A stretch of DNA of 35,927 nucleotides from a bacterium (GTDB lineage Bacteria; Myxococcota_A; Bradymonadia; Bradymonadales; Bradymonadaceae): positions 1 to 35,927 of the forward strand of contig JAUIBR010000061.1 of NCBI GenBank assembly GCA_030427705.1. The letters are read 5' to 3'. This document shows positions 15,829 to 24,557 of the stretch, in pieces; positions within the stretch are counted from its first letter, which is position 1; every line of letters begins with the position of its first letter. The notes under the pieces are model-generated. The model was not told where the DNA came from, ran no database searches, and was given only the letters and a program-made list of their open reading frames with translations. The translations under genes and the position numbers were made by a program.

Positions 15829-17316
15829 ATGCCCCAAGTTGTATGGCTTAAACGCGATCTGCGATTGCGAGACCATCAGCCGTTGTTTCAAGCGGCGAAA
15901 CAAGACGAACTCATCATTCTCTATGTGTACGAACCGTCGGTGATGACGGCTGAGGATTTTGACGCCTGTCATCTGGAGTTCATCAACCAGTCGTTGACTG
16001 AGTTGGACGAGGCCCTGGCATCGCTCGGTGCGCATATCACCTATCGGCACGGCGAGGTTGTGGAGGTGCTCGACCGACTTCATCACGAACATCGATTCAG
16101 TCGCATTTGGTCGCACGAAGAGACCGGCAACGCCATCACCTACGACCGAGATAAAGCGGTTGCGCGCTGGGCCCGGGCCAACAGTGTTCGGTGGACTGAG
16201 ATAGCGCAGTTTGGGGTGTTTCGACCATTGGAGGACCGGGACGGTTGGGCGAAGCGTTGGGACGAGATGATGTGGGAGTCGACCGTCTCCCGACCGGAAT
16301 CGATCGATTGCGTACCGACAGATTCGGGAAGTCGTCTGACTTCAGGCGAACTTGGGTTGGAGGTGTCCACGAAACTTCAGGCCCAGCCGGGTGGCGAGTT
16401 CCACGCGTGGTCGGAGTTGGAGACATTCCTTTCAGACCGCGGCGTGAACTATCGCGCCGATATGTCGTCGCCGGTCGAAGGCTGGCGTGGCTGCAGTCGC
16501 ATCAGCCCATACCTGACATTTGGGAACATCTCGATGCGTGAGGTCTTCCAGACCACAAAGTCTGCGGTATCTGAACTCCGTGCACGTAAGGACAGCGGCG
16601 AGCCTGTTGACGGTCGTTGGTTCAAATCGCTGAGTTCATTTGAAGGGAGACTGCATTGGCATTGCCATTTCATGCAAAAGCTCGAAGACGAGCCCGCCAT
16701 CGAGTTTGAGAACATGTCCCGCGTTTTTGATGGCATTCGCGACGATTTCAACGACGACTATTTCCAAGCGTGGTGTGAAGGCCAGACCGGTTACCCCATG
16801 GTCGACGCATGCATGCGTTGTCTGCACGCGACCGGGTGGCTGAACTTTCGAATGCGCGCGATGTTGGTGTCGTTCGCTAGCTACCATTTGTGGCTGGATT
16901 GGAGGCCCACATCCAAGTTTTTGGCCCGGCAGTTCTTGGATTACGAACCTGGGATCCATTACTCGCAGTTCCAAATGCAATCGGGGGTCACGGGCATCAA
17001 CTCCATCCGCATCTATTCGCCAGCGAAACAGGTCACGGACCAAGATCCCAAAGGCGTGTTTATTCGACAGTGGGTCCCGGAGCTGGAACACGTCCCCGAC
17101 AGGTACCTTCCTGAGCCACACACCATGCCAGGGCTGGAACAGCTGGAGGTCGGTTGCGTAGTGGGCAAAGACTACCCGGCACCCATCGTTGACCACAAAA
17201 CGGCGTATCGTGAGGCAAAGGACCGCATTTGGTCGGTGAGAAAGACGTCCGCGGCGAAGGCAGAGGCCAAACTCGTGTACGAGAAGCACGGCAGTCGCAA
17301 ACGACCGCGGCGCTAG
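15829..17316 (+). CDS. phrB: Deoxyribodipyrimidine photolyase/cryptochrome
   Basis: This 495-residue flavoprotein uses blue light to split pyrimidine dimers in DNA, or acts as a cryptochrome photoreceptor. The N-terminal antenna domain starts VVWLKRDLRLRDHQPL and spans about 130 residues. The FAD-binding helical domain begins around residue 215 (WRGCSRISPYLTFGNISMREV). It contains GRLHWHCHFMQKLEDEP (about 270), GYPMVDACMRCLHATGWLNFRMRAML (about 318-343) and SQFQMQSGVTGINSIRIYSPAKQ (about 379 onward). Length is right for class I photolyase-like proteins. A GAGGAG site precedes the ATG. A photolyase is more likely than a pure photoreceptor because the DNA-repair-type motifs are intact, but the subclass cannot be fixed by eye. 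It lies behind a divergent region with a perfect palindrome. Confidence 0.92.
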   Translation: MPQVVWLKRDLRLRDHQPLFQAAKQDELIILYVYEPSVMTAEDFDACHLEFINQSLTELDEALASLGAHITYRHGEVVEVLDRLHHEHRFSRIWSHEETGNAITYDRDKAVARWARANSVRWTEIAQFGVFRPLEDRDGWAKRWDEMMWESTVSRPESIDCVPTDSGSRLTSGELGLEVSTKLQAQPGGEFHAWSELETFLSDRGVNYRADMSSPVEGWRGCSRISPYLTFGNISMREVFQTTKSAVSELRARKDSGEPVDGRWFKSLSSFEGRLHWHCHFMQKLEDEPAIEFENMSRVFDGIRDDFNDDYFQAWCEGQTGYPMVDACMRCLHATGWLNFRMRAMLVSFASYHLWLDWRPTSKFLARQFLDYEPGIHYSQFQMQSGVTGINSIRIYSPAKQVTDQDPKGVFIRQWVPELEHVPDRYLPEPHTMPGLEQLEVGCVVGKDYPAPIVDHKTAYREAKDRIWSVRKTSAAKAEAKLVYEKHGSRKRPRR

Positions 17317-17388
17317 CAAATTCGCGACCATGTGGTATCTCGCTGCATCTTCGGGTAGTAGAGACCCGCCTGTGGCCCTAAGGAAATC

Positions 17389-19168
17389 ATGTCAGACAAC
17401 AAGCGACACGCGATTCGAAGGCTAACGTCCTACGCGGATGAACACCGCGGGCGGATGTACCTGGCGATTTCGTTTTCGATTCTCAACAAGATATTCGACC
17501 TTGCTCCGCCGGTGCTGATTGGCGCAGAGGGTCGACATCGTCGTTGAACGCGAGAAGTCGTTCTTCGCGCAAATGGGTATCGTGGATGTCATGGACCAGC
17601 TGATCTGGCTGGCTGTGTTAACCGTGGTCGTTTGGGCGCTGGAATCGGTTTTTGAGTACCTGTACGCCACGATGTGGCGCTACCTCGCCCAGACCATCGA
17701 ACACGAACTTCGCATCGAGGCGTACGCCCACATCCAACAGTTGCAGATGGCGTACTTCCACGAGCAGAGCACCGGCGGATTGATGTCGGTGTTGAATGAC
17801 GACATCAACCAGCTTGAGCGATTCCTGGATGAAGGGGCTAATGACATTCTGCAGGTGTCGACCAGTGCGGTGGTCATCTGCATCGCCTTCTTTGTGATGG
17901 CGCCGTCGGTTGCATGGATGGCCATGCTGCCGATTCCGGTCATCTTGTGGGGCTCTTTCAAGTTTCAATCGATGCTCGCGCCCCGGTATGCCCGGGTTAG
18001 AGAGCAGGTCGGTATCCTCAACGGTCAGCTCTCCAACAATCTGTCCGGCATCGCGACGATCAAGAGTTACGCGACGGAAGACTACGAGGTTGGGCGCATC
18101 ACCGACGAGAGCTTGGCCTACGAGGCTGCGAACGGCTCAGCGATTAAACTCAGTTCTGCGTTTTCCCCGTTGATTCGGATGGCAATTGTTATCGGGTTTA
18201 CTGCGACCCTCGTCTGGGGCGGCAAACTCTGTTTGGACGGCGAGTTGGCGGTAGGGGTTTACAGCGTGATGGTCTTTCTGACGCAACGCCTGCTGTGGCC
18301 GCTCACTCGGCTTGGCCGCACCTTCGACCTGTACCAACGTGCGATGGCGTCGACCCACCGTGTGATGGACTTGCTGGAAACCGAGATTCAAATCGTCGAT
18401 GGCGACATCGCGATGCCGACAGATTCGGTCAAAGGGGACATCGTCTTTGAAGATGTGACGTTCTCTTACCCTGGTCGAGAGCCGGTATTGATTGACTTCA
18501 ACCTTACGATTCCCGCCGGTTCTACGGTCGGCGTGGTCGGTGCGACCGGGGCGGGTAAATCAACCTTGGTGAACCTGCTGCTGCGATTCTACGAACCCCA
18601 AGAGGGCCGAATTCTGGTCGATGGTACCGACATCGCCGAGCTCGATTTGCGCGACCTAAGGCGGGCCATCGGCTTGGTTAGCCAATCGACGTTCTTGTTT
18701 CACGGAACGGTGAAAGAGAACATCGAATACGGCAGCTTCGACTCCGAAGAGTCTGCGATTCGCGAAGCGGCATCCGCAGCGGAAGCGACCGAGTTCATCG
18801 AAAACCTGCCGCACGACCTGGACACCGTGGTGGGCGAGCGCGGGCAGATGCTGTCGGGCGGGCAACGTCAGCGGTTGAGCATCGCGCGTGCGGTTCTGAA
18901 GGACCCGCCGATTCTGGTCTTGGACGAGGCGACCTCAGCCGTAGACAACGAAACCGAAGCCGCCATTCAGCGGTCGATGGCACATATCTCTGAGAATCGA
19001 ACGACCATCGTGATCGCGCACCGCCTCTCGACCATCCGGAATGCAGACCAGATTGTCGTCCTTGAAGCCGGGACCATGATCGAAAACGGCTCCCATGAAG
19101 AACTCTTGGAAGCCGGTGGGTTGTACGCCAGATTGTGGGGCGTCCAGACTGGAGCGATGGCGGCGTGA
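17389..19168 (+). pseudogene. ABC transporter half-molecule (MsbA-like), interrupted by +1 frameshift
   Basis: The gene starts at ATG 17389 after AAGGAA and reads [20 protein letters not shown] onward to [13 protein letters not shown], then stops at 17545-17547. The rest of the protein continues one base further on: from about 17531 it reads [20 protein letters not shown] and runs to 19168. With one base removed near 17527-17530 the product would be 592 residues, normal for a lipid or multidrug exporter half-transporter. The transmembrane domain is followed by a complete ATPase: Walker [18 protein letters not shown] signature, Walker [10 protein letters not shown] and IVIAHRLST. Either the gene is inactivated, the sequence has a one-base error, or the downstream part starts internally at TTG 17519. 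The error reading fits best, since nothing else has decayed. Confidence 0.85.
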
Positions 19169-19172
19169 GCCG

Positions 19173-20027
19173 TTACGCCATCTTCATCATCTCGTGCGCA
19201 AGCTCGGTGATTTGCTCGTAGCTTTCGGCGACAAAGAAGACTTCCTGTGGGGCGTCATAGTCGATCGACAGTTCTCGGATCGCTTCCAAGGTGAAAGGCT
19301 TCTTCTCGACCACAGGGTCGACCGAGCGCAGCAGGTCTTGGATTCCACCGTTGTTGCCAGCACCGAAGATCTTGATCTCGCCGTTTTCGTAGATGAGGCC
19401 GTACTCCACCGTGTACCAGTAGAACAGACCGATCATGTCCAGGAGTTCGTCGTTGCCAGCTTCAACAGCAGCCGCAGCAGCGTTACCAATCCCGATGGAC
19501 AGCTCCACAAATGGCTCGTGGGTGAACATCGCCGCGTGACCGCGCAATTCGTGGATAATGTCTGGTTCAGGCGTGAAGAATGGAAAATCCGGATGGCGGA
19601 TATACGGCGTGGAGCGCATCACCTTTTGAGCCAACATCGGCAAGAACTCCGACTTGTCCAACAGCCCACCCACAGGGGCGAGCATGAACCCGGTGAGTTC
19701 CTCCAACCGCTTCGAGACGTCGTCTAGCTGCGGAATGCGGTCCATTGGAAGGCCAAGCTTTTCGCGGCCTTCAAGGTAGGCGGTACACGAATAGCGATCT
19801 TGAAGTGTCACCAGGACCTTAGAAACCAGGGCCCAGTTTTCGTGTTCTTCTTTGGTGTATTCGTATTTTGGAATTTCCGGCCAGGCGCGTTGCGATTGGT
19901 CGATGAGATTGTCGACGCGAGCGCGATAGTCCGTGTCGTGCGCGCCAGGATAGTTGGTCTGCACGATGCTCGCGTACTCGTGACTCGTAAACGGTACGTC
20001 CTTCAGAAAATCTCGGTCTCGTCGCAT
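19173..20027 (-). CDS. phhA: Phenylalanine 4-hydroxylase
   Basis: This enzyme converts L-phenylalanine to L-tyrosine with tetrahydropterin and oxygen. The start at 20027 (MRRDRDFLKDVPF) has GGAGG upstream, better than an ATG 16 codons earlier. The 284-residue product matches the bacterial catalytic-domain form. The iron ligands are all present: His159 and His164 in PDIIHELRGHAAMF, and Glu208 in FYWYTVEYGLIYE. No regulatory ACT domain is present. No pterin-carbinolamine dehydratase (phhB) is visible in the window. It ends four bases from the convergent ABC transporter gene. Upstream lies an interrupted palindrome (CCTAG-N9-CTAGG). Confidence 0.95.
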   Translation of the reverse strand: MRRDRDFLKDVPFTSHEYASIVQTNYPGAHDTDYRARVDNLIDQSQRAWPEIPKYEYTKEEHENWALVSKVLVTLQDRYSCTAYLEGREKLGLPMDRIPQLDDVSKRLEELTGFMLAPVGGLLDKSEFLPMLAQKVMRSTPYIRHPDFPFFTPEPDIIHELRGHAAMFTHEPFVELSIGIGNAAAAAVEAGNDELLDMIGLFYWYTVEYGLIYENGEIKIFGAGNNGGIQDLLRSVDPVVEKKPFTLEAIRELSIDYDAPQEVFFVAESYEQITELAHEMMKMA

Positions 20028-20074
20028 GTTGCCTCCACTTTTCGACCACCCGGTACGCGCCGAAACATATCGCA

Positions 20075-20093
20075 CCTAGTGCAATTGTCTAGG
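20075..20093. promoter_or_regulatory. Interrupted palindrome upstream of phenylalanine hydroxylase
   Basis: CCTAG and CTAGG flank nine bases that include CAATTG, about 50 bases in front of the phenylalanine hydroxylase start. It is a possible operator, but the arms are only five bases each. Confidence 0.35.
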
Positions 20094-20149
20094 GGGCAGA
20101 CGCTGCGAGTGGCGCCTTGATCGTAACAGAATCGCAACAAAACCAAGAA

Positions 20150-20164
20150 CCCAAGGCACTTGGG
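20150..20164 (-). terminator. Possible terminator after the glutathionyl-hydroquinone reductase gene
   Basis: On the minus strand a 6-base stem (CCCAAG/CTTGGG) with a 3-base loop is followed by a T-rich stretch (TTCTTGGTTTTGTT). It lies 24 bases beyond the stop codon. The stem is short and the T-run interrupted, so it may be weak. Confidence 0.4.
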
Positions 20165-20187
20165 CGGCAAACGCAGCAAAGATCGCG

Positions 20188-21150
20188 TTAGTTGTTGAAT
20201 CGACCGCGGTCGTGAGGGGCGTCGAAATCTACATCAGGCCCGACGGGTACGATGAGCGTGGGGTTGATGGTGTCGTGGCTACCGAAATAGTGCCGTTTCG
20301 TGTGATCCAGGTTCAACGTGTCTCGAACGCCGGGTTGCTGATAGATGTCCAGCACGTAGTTCCAGAGGTTTGGATAGTCGTGAATGCGTCGGATATTGCA
20401 CTTGAAGTGGGTGAAGTAGACGGCGTCAAATCGCCATAACGTGGTGAACAAACAGATGTCAGCCTCAGTCAGCTCGTTGCCGCACAGATAGCGTTGTTGG
20501 GACAGAATGTCTTCGCAGCGGTCCAGTCCCTCGAAAACTTCGTAGACGGCTTCCTCATAGGCTTTCTGCGACGTCGCAAAGCCCGACCGATACACGCCAT
20601 TATTGATGGGCTCGTAGTTCGCGGTGATCATCTCGTCGATCGATTCAACCAGCTCTGGCGGTGCAAGATCGCGGTCGTTGGCGACCCCCGTGAATTCATG
20701 GTCGAACATCCGGATGATGTCTCGACTCTCGTTGTTCACGATCGTGTTGTGCTTTTTGTCCCAAAGGATCGGCACGGTCACGCGCCCCGTATAATGAGAG
20801 TCCGCGGCCTTGTAGACTTCTCGCAAGTAGGTGGCGCCATGAATTGGGTCGGGGATGTTCGCGGGGTCCGCGTCGTTGAACCACCAACCTTCGTCACCCA
20901 TGAATGGATCGACGACCGAAATGTCGATCGCATCGGTGAGACCCTTGAAATGGCGCATCAAGAGCGTCCGATGCGCCCATGGACACGCGTACGCAACGTA
21001 GAGGTGGTACCGGCCCGCCTCGGGCGCGAAGTCGGTTGAGCCATCGGCTCTCACCCAATCGTGAAAGACGGTGTCCGGCCGCACAAAGCGCCCGTCGTCG
21101 TCAGGTTGGTACCATTCTGTTGTCCAGTTTCCATCGACCATGCGGCCCAT
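20188..21150 (-). CDS. yqjG: Glutathionyl-hydroquinone reductase (Xi-class glutathione transferase)
   Basis: This 320-residue protein matches the Xi-class glutathione transferases (YqjG/EcmB/PcpF type). These use a catalytic Cys to remove glutathione from glutathionylated hydroquinones. The thioredoxin-fold motif YVAYACPWAHRTLLMRHF carries Cys56. TVPILWDKKHNTIVNNESRDIIRMF is the usual cis-Pro and glutathione-binding segment, and the helical domain follows (LCGNELTEADICLFTTLWRFDAVYF). AGGAGG lies just before the ATG. The gene lies upstream of the phenylalanine hydroxylase gene on the same strand, but with 160 bases and a weak terminator between, so it need not be in one operon. It is divergent from glpD. 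Confidence 0.93.
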   Translation of the reverse strand: MGRMVDGNWTTEWYQPDDDGRFVRPDTVFHDWVRADGSTDFAPEAGRYHLYVAYACPWAHRTLLMRHFKGLTDAIDISVVDPFMGDEGWWFNDADPANIPDPIHGATYLREVYKAADSHYTGRVTVPILWDKKHNTIVNNESRDIIRMFDHEFTGVANDRDLAPPELVESIDEMITANYEPINNGVYRSGFATSQKAYEEAVYEVFEGLDRCEDILSQQRYLCGNELTEADICLFTTLWRFDAVYFTHFKCNIRRIHDYPNLWNYVLDIYQQPGVRDTLNLDHTKRHYFGSHDTINPTLIVPVGPDVDFDAPHDRGRFNN

Positions 21151-21316
21151 ACGTCCTCCTGTTGTTACCGCCTACTATGATTCATTTCGGCCAAGAACTT
21201 CTCAGAATTCACAGAAACAGTTCGTTTCCTCACTTGCACAGAGGTGAAGCCTTGCTGTTTTCGGGCGCGAAAGGTAAATCCCAAACCGTCTTTTAGACCG
21301 CGTAAGGAAGCAAGAA

Positions 21317-22996
21317 ATGGCGACTCGAGAACAAATGTGGGATGCCCTCGGCGAGGACGTAGACCTGCTCATCATCGGTGGTGGAATCAACGGTGCCGGC
21401 ATTGCCCGCGACGCCGCCAGACGTGGACTAAAGGTCGCCCTGCTTGAGATGAAAGACCTGGCCTACGGTACGAGCTCACGTTCGTCTAAGTTGGTCCATG
21501 GTGGTCTTCGTTACCTCGAACAACTTGAGTTCAGTCTGGTATTCGAATCGGTATCTGAGCGACGAATCCTTATGGATATCGCGCCCCACCTGGTGAACCC
21601 GTTGGGTTTCCTTTTCCCCGTATATAAGGGCGCCCGGCGAGGACTCGCGTCGATCAACATGGGTATGTGGCTCTACGACGGATTGTCGTTGTTCAGGTCA
21701 CCCAAGCGACACCGGAAACTCAAAGCCGCGGATGTTTCGCGCGAAGAACCGACGCTCACCTCGAAGAACTTGAAGGGCGCGCCGCTCTATTACGACTGCT
21801 CCACAGACGACGCCCGATTGACGCTTGAGTCGGCGATTGACGCCGTCGAGAACGGAGCCACGGTCGCAACTTGGGTCCGATGCGCATCGTTCTTGAAGGA
21901 CGACACGGGTCGGGTGATTGGCGTCGTCGCACGCAACCAATTCACCGGCGAGCTCAAGGAAATCCATGCAAGCGCGGTGGTCAATGCGACCGGACCATGG
22001 ACGGACCGCACCATTGCAATGAGCTCCGGACATCGGACCGAGTACTTGCGTCCGACCAAGGGCGTGCACATCGTCGTCCCGACCGAGGTGCTGCCAGTCA
22101 ACAATGCCGTCGTCTGTTTCCACCCCGACGATCGTCGAGTTCTGTTCGCGATCCCTTGGGGAGATTCCACATACATCGGCACGACCGACACTGATTTTGA
22201 GGGCGATCCGGGCGAAGTCTACGCCACGTTGGACGATGTCAATTATCTAATCGAAGCCGCCGCCGCGTATTTCCCAGATCACATCATCAAGCATGACGAC
22301 GTCATCTCCACCTGGGCCGGGCTGCGACCGTTGGTTGCGCCCGGTGGAGGAAGTGGTGATGACATGGACGAGAGCGATATCTCTCGCGAACACCAGATCA
22401 TCATTGGGAACAACGGCCTCATCACTATCGCAGGCGGGAAGCTGACGACGTTCCGTAGAATGTCGGCGGAAGTTGTCGATACGGTCGTTAAATACCTACG
22501 GCTCAGCAACAAACTTCCAGACAATCTGGAGGTTGCGCACACCGACGCGATTCCGTTGCCAGGCGCAATCAAGTGGCCACCAGACGACGACCACGACAAG
22601 GTGGCGAAGGAAATCCACAATATCGCTGGCGAGGACAATATCTCGTATGAATCGGCGTTGTTGCTGGCCAACACGTACGGCATGCGGGGGCGAGATGTCG
22701 CCCGCTTGGTTTATGATGATCCACAGCTCGGGCAACCTTTGGTCGAGGGCCGACCCGAAATCATGGCGCAGGTTGATTATGGCGTGCGCCAGGAACTCGC
22801 TGCCACCGTTACGGACATTCTCATTCAACGCACGCAGGTCTTCTATCGCGCCCGAAACCAGGGCTGGGATGCCGCGGACCTGGTGGCGGATCGAATGGCC
22901 GAAATCTTAGGGTGGGATCAAGAAACCCGTGATCGCCACGTGCAACAGTATAGACATGACGTTGATTTATCGCGTAAATGGCGCGACGAATTGTAG
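21317..22996 (+). CDS. glpD: Glycerol-3-phosphate dehydrogenase, FAD-dependent
   Basis: This 559-residue enzyme oxidises sn-glycerol 3-phosphate to dihydroxyacetone phosphate and passes electrons to quinones at the inner membrane. The FAD-binding Rossmann motif DLLIIGGGINGAGIARDAARRG lies at about residues 17-38. The GlpD signature YGTSSRSSKLVHGGLRYLE follows, and later IPWGDSTYIGTTDTDFEGDP, VISTWAGLRPLV and GKLTTFRRMSAEVVD are all typical. The C-terminal helical domain is complete. AAGGA precedes the ATG. The gene is the first of a rightward group; the DUF4136 lipoprotein gene begins 20 bases after its stop. Confidence 0.96.
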   Translation: MATREQMWDALGEDVDLLIIGGGINGAGIARDAARRGLKVALLEMKDLAYGTSSRSSKLVHGGLRYLEQLEFSLVFESVSERRILMDIAPHLVNPLGFLFPVYKGARRGLASINMGMWLYDGLSLFRSPKRHRKLKAADVSREEPTLTSKNLKGAPLYYDCSTDDARLTLESAIDAVENGATVATWVRCASFLKDDTGRVIGVVARNQFTGELKEIHASAVVNATGPWTDRTIAMSSGHRTEYLRPTKGVHIVVPTEVLPVNNAVVCFHPDDRRVLFAIPWGDSTYIGTTDTDFEGDPGEVYATLDDVNYLIEAAAAYFPDHIIKHDDVISTWAGLRPLVAPGGGSGDDMDESDISREHQIIIGNNGLITIAGGKLTTFRRMSAEVVDTVVKYLRLSNKLPDNLEVAHTDAIPLPGAIKWPPDDDHDKVAKEIHNIAGEDNISYESALLLANTYGMRGRDVARLVYDDPQLGQPLVEGRPEIMAQVDYGVRQELAATVTDILIQRTQVFYRARNQGWDAADLVADRMAEILGWDQETRDRHVQQYRHDVDLSRKWRDEL

Positions 22997-23016
22997 AACC
23001 TGATGGAGAATTCAAG

Positions 23017-23598
23017 ATGCGAAAGCTTCTTACACTAGTTTTGTTTGCGGTCCTCACGATGGCCGTCGCTTGCAGCAGCGGTCCCGAAGTCCGCTCCGAT
23101 GTAGACAGCACTGTCGACGCTTCCAAGTTCAAGACCTTCTCGTTCCAGCCTGAGTTTGGAATGGAAGGCGAAGGCTTCTCGCCGGAGCTTGGACCACTCG
23201 TGCGCGAAGGAACGCGCAGCCGACTTGAGAAACTCGGCTACACCTACGTTGAAATCGACCAAAATCCTGACCTGGTGTTCGACTTCCATCTCTCGGCAGA
23301 GACCGTTCGTGAAGAGCGTGTGAAGTCGACCGCGAAGCCAACGTCGACGGGTGTTGGTGGTGCGATTCACGACTACAACGTGCCATCAGGCGAGTTCCAA
23401 AACCGCAAAGAGATTATCGAATACGAAAAGGGCACGCTGCGCGCAGATGCCATCAACGTTGGCGACAACAAGCTCTTCTGGGAGTGCATCGTCATCGGCA
23501 AGCTTAACCGCCCTGAGAACTCAGAGAAGCGCAAGGAAGCTGTGGAAGGCGTGCTCGACATCGTCTTCGAAGAATGGAAGTTCAAGCCAGCTAGCTAA
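23017..23598 (+). CDS. DUF4136 lipoprotein
   Basis: The start at ATG 23017 is chosen because GGAGA lies upstream and it opens a lipoprotein signal peptide (MRKLLTLVLFAVLTMAVAC). The 193-residue product has the DUF4136 pattern: SDVDSTVDASKFKTFSFQPE near the start, VREGTRSRLEKLGYTYVE, and PDLVFDFHLSAETV. Members are small outer-envelope lipoproteins of unknown role. It follows glpD by 20 bases and ends at a strong terminator, so glpD and this gene form a transcription unit. Confidence 0.85.
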   Translation: MRKLLTLVLFAVLTMAVACSSGPEVRSDVDSTVDASKFKTFSFQPEFGMEGEGFSPELGPLVREGTRSRLEKLGYTYVEIDQNPDLVFDFHLSAETVREERVKSTAKPTSTGVGGAIHDYNVPSGEFQNRKEIIEYEKGTLRADAINVGDNKLFWECIVIGKLNRPENSEKRKEAVEGVLDIVFEEWKFKPAS

Positions 23599-23623
23599 TT
23601 GTTGGTAGCATTCCAATCTCTCA

Positions 23624-23649
23624 AGCGAGCCCTCGGGCTCGCTTTTTTT
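23624..23649 (+). terminator. Strong intrinsic terminator after DUF4136 gene
   Basis: An 8-base GC-rich stem (AGCGAGCC/GGCTCGCT) with a 4-base CTCG loop is followed by seven T residues. It closes the glpD-DUF4136 unit and separates it from the next operon. Confidence 0.93.
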
Positions 23650-23706
23650 GATCCAAGGAAAGTGGCTCAAGTGTTACATTTCGTGGCGAATAGCCCACGA
23701 TTATCC

Positions 23707-24102
23707 ATGGATCTTGTATTCAAAATCGTTCGACGCCTGCTACGAGACGATGAAGTCGAGTTCTCGCGGAACAAGAATTTCGAAGCGTTCGAAGACCCTC
23801 GCGTGAAGCGCGCTCTGCGCATCTTCAAGCATCTACGAAGCGTCGAGAACGACTTGCTTCAGGCAGCAGAAGGCGATGTTTCCTTGGAAGCCGTGGAACG
23901 AACTGAGGGCGATGTTGTCGTTCGATTGTCCTATGAAGGGGCAGGTAAATCGAAACGAACAAGCTTCTTAAGTGAGTCGGAGTGGTTGTTGTTGTTGGAA
24001 AGTGAACGAGTACAGGCCGTCTTGACGCGGCTAATCGAACAGGCTGACGAACCAACACGCTCGCGATTGGACCTGAATTTATCTACCGAAGAAGGACTAT
24101 AA
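23707..24102 (+). CDS. Unknown small cytoplasmic protein
   Basis: I do not recognise this 131-residue protein. The reading frame is open from 23599, but that region contains the terminator, so the ATG at 23707 (MDLVFKIVRRLLRDDEVEF) is the sensible start; a GTG at 23662 is possible. A promoter-like TTGATC box near 23647 and TTACAT near 23675 would fit initiation in this gap. The protein is charged and helical, without signal peptide or membrane segment (NFEAFEDPRVKRALRIFKHL; SESEWLLLLESERVQAVL). Its stop overlaps the next start as TAATG, so it is translationally coupled to a lipoprotein and a TldD-like gene. Confidence 0.65.
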   Translation: MDLVFKIVRRLLRDDEVEFSRNKNFEAFEDPRVKRALRIFKHLRSVENDLLQAAEGDVSLEAVERTEGDVVVRLSYEGAGKSKRTSFLSESEWLLLLESERVQAVLTRLIEQADEPTRSRLDLNLSTEEGL

Positions 24103-24557
24103 TGAAAGCACTACGATTGCTGATTTTTGCTGTGTTCCTGGGCGCGATGGCTTGCGGGCCAAGCCAACGAATTCCCGAACCCAAACCGCTGCCATCGGGC
24201 GTCAACTTTGCTGGTGTTTGGTATTCCGAACAGTTTGAACATATGTATCTTCGCCAAACCGGAGACCGTGTGAACGGAATATACACCTACAAAGAAGGTG
24301 GAACGGTCGACGGTACCGTGAACGGCAATCTGCTTAAGTTCACCTGGATCGATCCCGGCGACAAAGGTGAGGCTCGCCGAAGTTTCCAAGGAAAGGGATA
24401 TCTGCAGCTCGTCAAAGACGGCGACAAAATCCTGCTGAAAGGCGAATGGGGCTACAACGACGATGTCGCTGGAGCCGGTCCATGGACCGCAGAATGGGTG
24501 CGTGACATGGACTCTGATGACCCTCGTAACCTCGAGGATTGGAGGGAGAGCCGTTGA
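24102..24557 (+). CDS. Unknown small lipoprotein
   Basis: This 151-residue protein has a lipoprotein signal peptide (MKALRLLIFAVFLGAMAC) and a short beta-rich domain (GVWYSEQFEHMYLRQTGDRV, GTVDGTVNGNLLKFTWIDPG, DGDKILLKGEWGY). Strands of this kind occur in small barrels that bind hydrophobic ligands, but no family is recognised. The start overlaps the preceding stop by one base and the end overlaps the next start by four bases, so the three genes form a coupled operon and probably work together at the cell envelope. Confidence 0.8.
   Translation: MKALRLLIFAVFLGAMACGPSQRIPEPKPLPSGVNFAGVWYSEQFEHMYLRQTGDRVNGIYTYKEGGTVDGTVNGNLLKFTWIDPGDKGEARRSFQGKGYLQLVKDGDKILLKGEWGYNDDVAGAGPWTAEWVRDMDSDDPRNLEDWRESR

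Noticed and set aside
17521-17547. Programmed +1 frameshift at the CGT-TGA stop (prfB-like)
   Set aside because: The original frame just before the stop reads GRHRR, while the +1 frame reads the expected VDIVV. The shift therefore lies some 15 bases earlier, with no slippery stop context. A one-base insertion or error fits better.
20028-20075. 16-codon N-terminal extension of phenylalanine hydroxylase
   Set aside because: The ATG at 20027 has GGAGG at good spacing, while the earlier ATG has no such site and its extra residues are not typical of the family.
23599-23706. Upstream extension of the 131-residue unknown protein
   Set aside because: It runs through a strong terminator, so it cannot be the normal coding start. 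ATG 23707 is used.
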